In this document: piece by piece, positions 14,110 to 16,208 of the stretch | Layout of the letters: each line of letters starts with the position of its first letter | Position numbering within the stretch: position 1 is the first letter of the stretch | Assembly (NCBI GenBank): GCA_046757205.1 | Contig: JBHHXR010000051.1 | Span: 1 to 16,208, forward strand | DNA length: 16,208 nt | Source: JBHHXR01 sp046757205 | GTDB taxonomy: Bacteria > Pseudomonadota > Alphaproteobacteria > Rhodobacterales > Rhodobacteraceae | Reading direction: 5' to 3' | Position numbers and translations under genes: made by a program | The notes under the pieces: model-generated | The model's database searches: none | What the model saw: only the letters and a program-made list of their open reading frames with translations | What the model was told of the DNA's origin: nothing

Positions 14110-15042
14110 ATGGCTTCGATTCTACGCTTCGCCCGAAAGGCAGAGAAACCCGTGACAGCGTTGCCGGGTGATGCGCTGAGCGCTTTCCTTTCGGGCTTCT
14201 CGATCGAGGTGATGCCACGCACGGCGGCGAAAATCGCGGATTTCCGCGACATCCTGCCCCCGGAGACACGGGTGTACGTGGCCCACATAGAGGGTACGCC
14301 GATCGGCGACATGGTGCTGACCGCGAGGCGCCTCGTCGAAGAGGGTTTCGTGGCGATGCCGCATTTTCCGGCGCGTGTCATCAAGGACAGGGCGACGCTG
14401 CAAGACTGGATCCAGCGGTACAAGGACGTCGGCGTCGAACAGGCGCTTGTTCTGGCCGGGGGCGTTTCCCGGCCGATCGGCGATTATTCAGACTCCATGC
14501 AGCTCTTGGAAACCGGCCTGTTCGACGCCTTCGGCTTCAAGCGGGTTCACGTGGCCGGACATCCCGAGGGCAACCGCGACACCGACCCCTCCGGCGGCGA
14601 CGGCAATGTCATGAAGGCGCTGCACTGGAAAAACGACTTCCAGTCGCGGACCGACGCCACAATGGCCATCGCGACGCAGTTCGTCTTCGAGGCCAACCCG
14701 GTGATCAAATGGGCCGACAGGCTGCGCGACGAAGGCATCACGCTGCCGATCCATATCGGCATCGCCGGACCGGCGAAGCTGCAGACCATGATCAAGTTCG
14801 CGATGGCCTGCGGCGTCGGACCTTCGATGCGGGTATTGCAAAGGCGTGCGACCGACGTTACCAAGCTGATGCTGCCCTTCACGCCGGACGGAATTCTCGG
14901 CGATCTGGCGGCCTACAATGCCGCGCATCCCGAATCCAACATCGAAAAAGTCCACTTCTTCCCGCTCGGCGGAATAGCCAAGACCACCGATTATGTCGGT
15001 GAACGCCTCCACCCCGCGAAAGGCAGCGCGGCGCGGGCCTGA
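14110..15042 (+). CDS. Divergent methylenetetrahydrofolate reductase-like protein
   Basis: The 310-residue protein has the MTHFR barrel (PF02219), probably oxidising methyl-THF to methylene-THF in a catabolic direction. FSIEVMPRTAAKI holds the Glu equivalent of MetF E28 (E33). HIEGTPIGDMVLTARRL, LAGGVSRPIGDYSDSM, HVAGHPEGN and ATQFVFEANP (Q190, equivalent of Q183) follow the order of MetF strands. It ends in IEKVHFFPLGGIAKTTDYV instead of the FYTLN end of MetF. By alignment the MetF active-site Asp (D120 in E. coli, in the RGD word) is Gly here (G118). Starting at ATG 14089 would add seven residues. It is coupled to the upstream PF13769 gene and followed after 20 bases by the methyl-THF methyltransferase gene. 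A canonical metF lies upstream on the opposite strand, so this copy is likely pathway-specific. The fold is firm; the direction of reaction is inference. Confidence 0.85.
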   Translation: MASILRFARKAEKPVTALPGDALSAFLSGFSIEVMPRTAAKIADFRDILPPETRVYVAHIEGTPIGDMVLTARRLVEEGFVAMPHFPARVIKDRATLQDWIQRYKDVGVEQALVLAGGVSRPIGDYSDSMQLLETGLFDAFGFKRVHVAGHPEGNRDTDPSGGDGNVMKALHWKNDFQSRTDATMAIATQFVFEANPVIKWADRLRDEGITLPIHIGIAGPAKLQTMIKFAMACGVGPSMRVLQRRATDVTKLMLPFTPDGILGDLAAYNAAHPESNIEKVHFFPLGGIAKTTDYVGERLHPAKGSAARA

Positions 15043-15062
15043 AACAAAGGACCATCCCCGGA

Positions 15063-15998
15063 ATGACACGTACTGTAGTTGAGTCCAGGACAAAGACCGC
15101 GATCATCGGCTTTGACGAACCGTTTTGCGTGATCGGAGAGCGGATCAACCCGACCGGACGCAAGAAACTCGCCACCGAGCTGGAAGCCGAAGATTTCTCG
15201 ACGGTCGAAAAGGACGCGCTGGAACAGGTGGCGTGCGGCGCCACCATGCTCGATGTAAACGCCGGGGTGGTCTACAATTCCAACCCCGATCCCAACGTCA
15301 CGGAACCGCCGTTGATGCGCAGGATGATCGAGATGGTGCAGGGTCTCGTCAACGTACCGCTGTGCATCGATTCGAGCGTTCCGGGCGCACTGGAAGCGGG
15401 CCTCGAGGCCTGCGAGGGCCGGCCGCTGCTCAACTCCGTCACCGGCGAGGAAGAGCGGATGGAAACCGTGCTGCCGCTGGCAAAGAAGTACAACGTCCCG
15501 GTCGTGGCTATTTCAAACGACGATTCGGGCATTTCCGAAGATCCCGATGTCCGCTTCGCGGTCGCAAGAAAGATCGTCGAACGCGCCGCGGATTACGGGA
15601 TCGCGGCGAACGACATCGTGGTGGACCCGCTGGTCATGCCCATCGGCGCCATGGCCACGGCCGGCCAGCAGGTCTTCGCCCTGGTTCGGCGCCTGCGAAA
15701 TGAACTGGGTGTCAACACCACCTGCGGCGCCTCGAACATAAGCTTCGGCCTGCCGAACCGGCATGGCATAAACGCCGCTTTCCTGCCGATGGCAATTACC
15801 GCCGGGATGACATCGGCGATCATGAACCCGGTGCGCCCGCAGGAAATGGAGGCGGTCCGCGCCGCCAACCTGCTGATGAACAAGGACCCGCATGGGGCGC
15901 AGTGGATCAGGCACAACAAGGCGCCTGCGGTGGAAGGAGCGCCCCCGGTCGGCGCCCGCGCCGGCCGCGAAGGCCGGCGGCGACGGCGCAGCGCCTGA
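15063..15998 (+). CDS. Methyltetrahydrofolate:corrinoid methyltransferase (MtrH/AcsE-like, pterin-binding)
   Basis: The 311-residue TIM-barrel protein (PF00809) moves a methyl group between tetrahydrofolate and a corrinoid protein. The THF-site residues of Moorella AcsE are all present: D103 in LCIDSS, N124 in LLNSVTG, D188 in VVDPLV and N225 in GASNISFG, along with IGERINPTG (24-32) and MLDVNAG (62-68). It is longer than AcsE (262 residues), with an N-terminal extension of about 20 residues and a polybasic tail GREGRRRRRSA. AAAGGA lies 11 to 12 bases before ATG 15063, rather far. It is the last gene of the operon with the PF13769 and MTHFR-like genes and is followed by a structured hairpin. 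Neither a corrinoid protein nor a substrate methyltransferase gene follows within the window. Cobalamin-dependent methionine synthase is excluded by size. Confidence 0.92.
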   Translation: MTRTVVESRTKTAIIGFDEPFCVIGERINPTGRKKLATELEAEDFSTVEKDALEQVACGATMLDVNAGVVYNSNPDPNVTEPPLMRRMIEMVQGLVNVPLCIDSSVPGALEAGLEACEGRPLLNSVTGEEERMETVLPLAKKYNVPVVAISNDDSGISEDPDVRFAVARKIVERAADYGIAANDIVVDPLVMPIGAMATAGQQVFALVRRLRNELGVNTTCGASNISFGLPNRHGINAAFLPMAITAGMTSAIMNPVRPQEMEAVRAANLLMNKDPHGAQWIRHNKAPAVEGAPPVGARAGREGRRRRRSA

Positions 15999-16007
15999 CA
16001 TTGGGAG

Positions 16008-16049
16008 ACGCCGCTTCGACCGGTGCCGGACGAGACGGCGTAACCTTTT
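16008..16049 (+). terminator. Probable intrinsic terminator of the one-carbon operon
   Basis: Ten bases after the methyltransferase stop lies a long symmetric hairpin: ACGCCG, CT, TCG, A, CCGG, loop TG, CCGG, A, CGA, GA, CGGCGT (16008-16041), where the unpaired bases form matched internal loops. AACCTTTT follows. The T-run is short, so efficiency is uncertain, but position and structure fit a terminator. Confidence 0.55.
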
Positions 16050-16208
16050 GACGCATCTTGATTATTTGCCGAACTGCAAAGCGGCGCCCCGTGTGGGGGG
16101 CGGGAGCCGTCGCGGAAACGCTCCTGCGGAGCGTTTCAGGCCCGAACGGGTGGAGCCCACGGGCGCGGGCCCCGGCGGCGGGGGGCCCGCGGCCGGGGGG
16201 GTGGCAGC
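16050..16208. other. Non-coding, very GC-rich right end
   Basis: After the terminator comes a short AT-richer stretch (16048-16080), a hairpin GCGCCCC-GTGT-GGGG near 16083-16098, the REP-like copy, and a run of GGGCCC/CCCGCGG words to the end. I see no gene start here. Confidence 0.5.
16116..16158. repeat. Repeat B (REP-like), inverted right-end copy
   Basis: A perfect 9-bp hairpin AAACGCTCC-TGC-GGAGCGTTT (16116-16136) is followed by a stretch whose reverse complement (16158-16135) matches 600-623 at 23 of 24 positions. Hairpin and head word together match the arrangement at 918-957, in the opposite orientation. Confidence 0.65.

Overview
This GC-rich window reads as the chromosome of an alphaproteobacterium, most likely Hyphomicrobiales (Rhizobiales) or a near relative. 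The case rests on the ppx-rlmE pair, the style of the GuaB, agmatinase and TehA-like proteins, the DVTIVYW-type 'virulence factor' / MTHFR-like / methyl-THF methyltransferase operon, and BIME-type palindromes with CCCCGC arms that are common in this class. The taxonomic call is inference; no rRNA or marker gene is present.

Layout from left to right. Bases 1-289 hold the start of an unrecognised, AT-richer minus-strand gene that leaves the window. It has its own extended -10 promoter. Bases 300-1024 are non-coding and, from about 468, packed with REP-like palindromes and diverged direct repeats. A minus-strand gene for a corrinoid-activating ASKHA/ferredoxin protein (RACo family) follows and diverges from a plus-strand M20 dipeptidase gene. 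Next come minus-strand guaB and a TDT/TehA-like transporter, then plus-strand agmatinase-family and Tat-exported CpdB genes. After a strong terminator comes a minus-strand group: metF, then a Ppx/GppA phosphatase gene overlapping rlmE. Finally, diverging from metF, a tight plus-strand operon encodes a PF13769 small protein, a divergent MTHFR-like protein and a methyltetrahydrofolate:corrinoid methyltransferase. It ends in a probable terminator, followed by another copy of the left-hand REP element in inverted orientation.

How the genes fit together. The right-hand operon plus the RACo-like protein form most of a corrinoid- and tetrahydrofolate-dependent demethylation route: methyl group from a donor to a corrinoid protein, to methyl-THF (MtrH/AcsE-like enzyme), to methylene-THF (MTHFR-like enzyme), with RACo reactivating oxidised cobalamin. 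The substrate methyltransferase (MttB-like or similar) and the corrinoid protein are not in the window, so the methyl donor cannot be named. Canonical metF lies beside it and presumably serves methionine synthesis. The remaining genes (guaB, rlmE, ppx, cpdB, agmatinase family, M20 peptidase, transporter) are ordinary nucleotide, RNA, phosphate, nitrogen and transport functions.

The most interesting points are the 'virulence factor' as a likely accessory protein of a one-carbon pathway, the divergent MTHFR that seems to lack an active-site Asp, the Arg-rich C-terminal tails on both RACo and the methyltransferase, and the REP family found at both ends of the window. No rRNA, tRNA, CRISPR array, transposase or recognised riboswitch was found.
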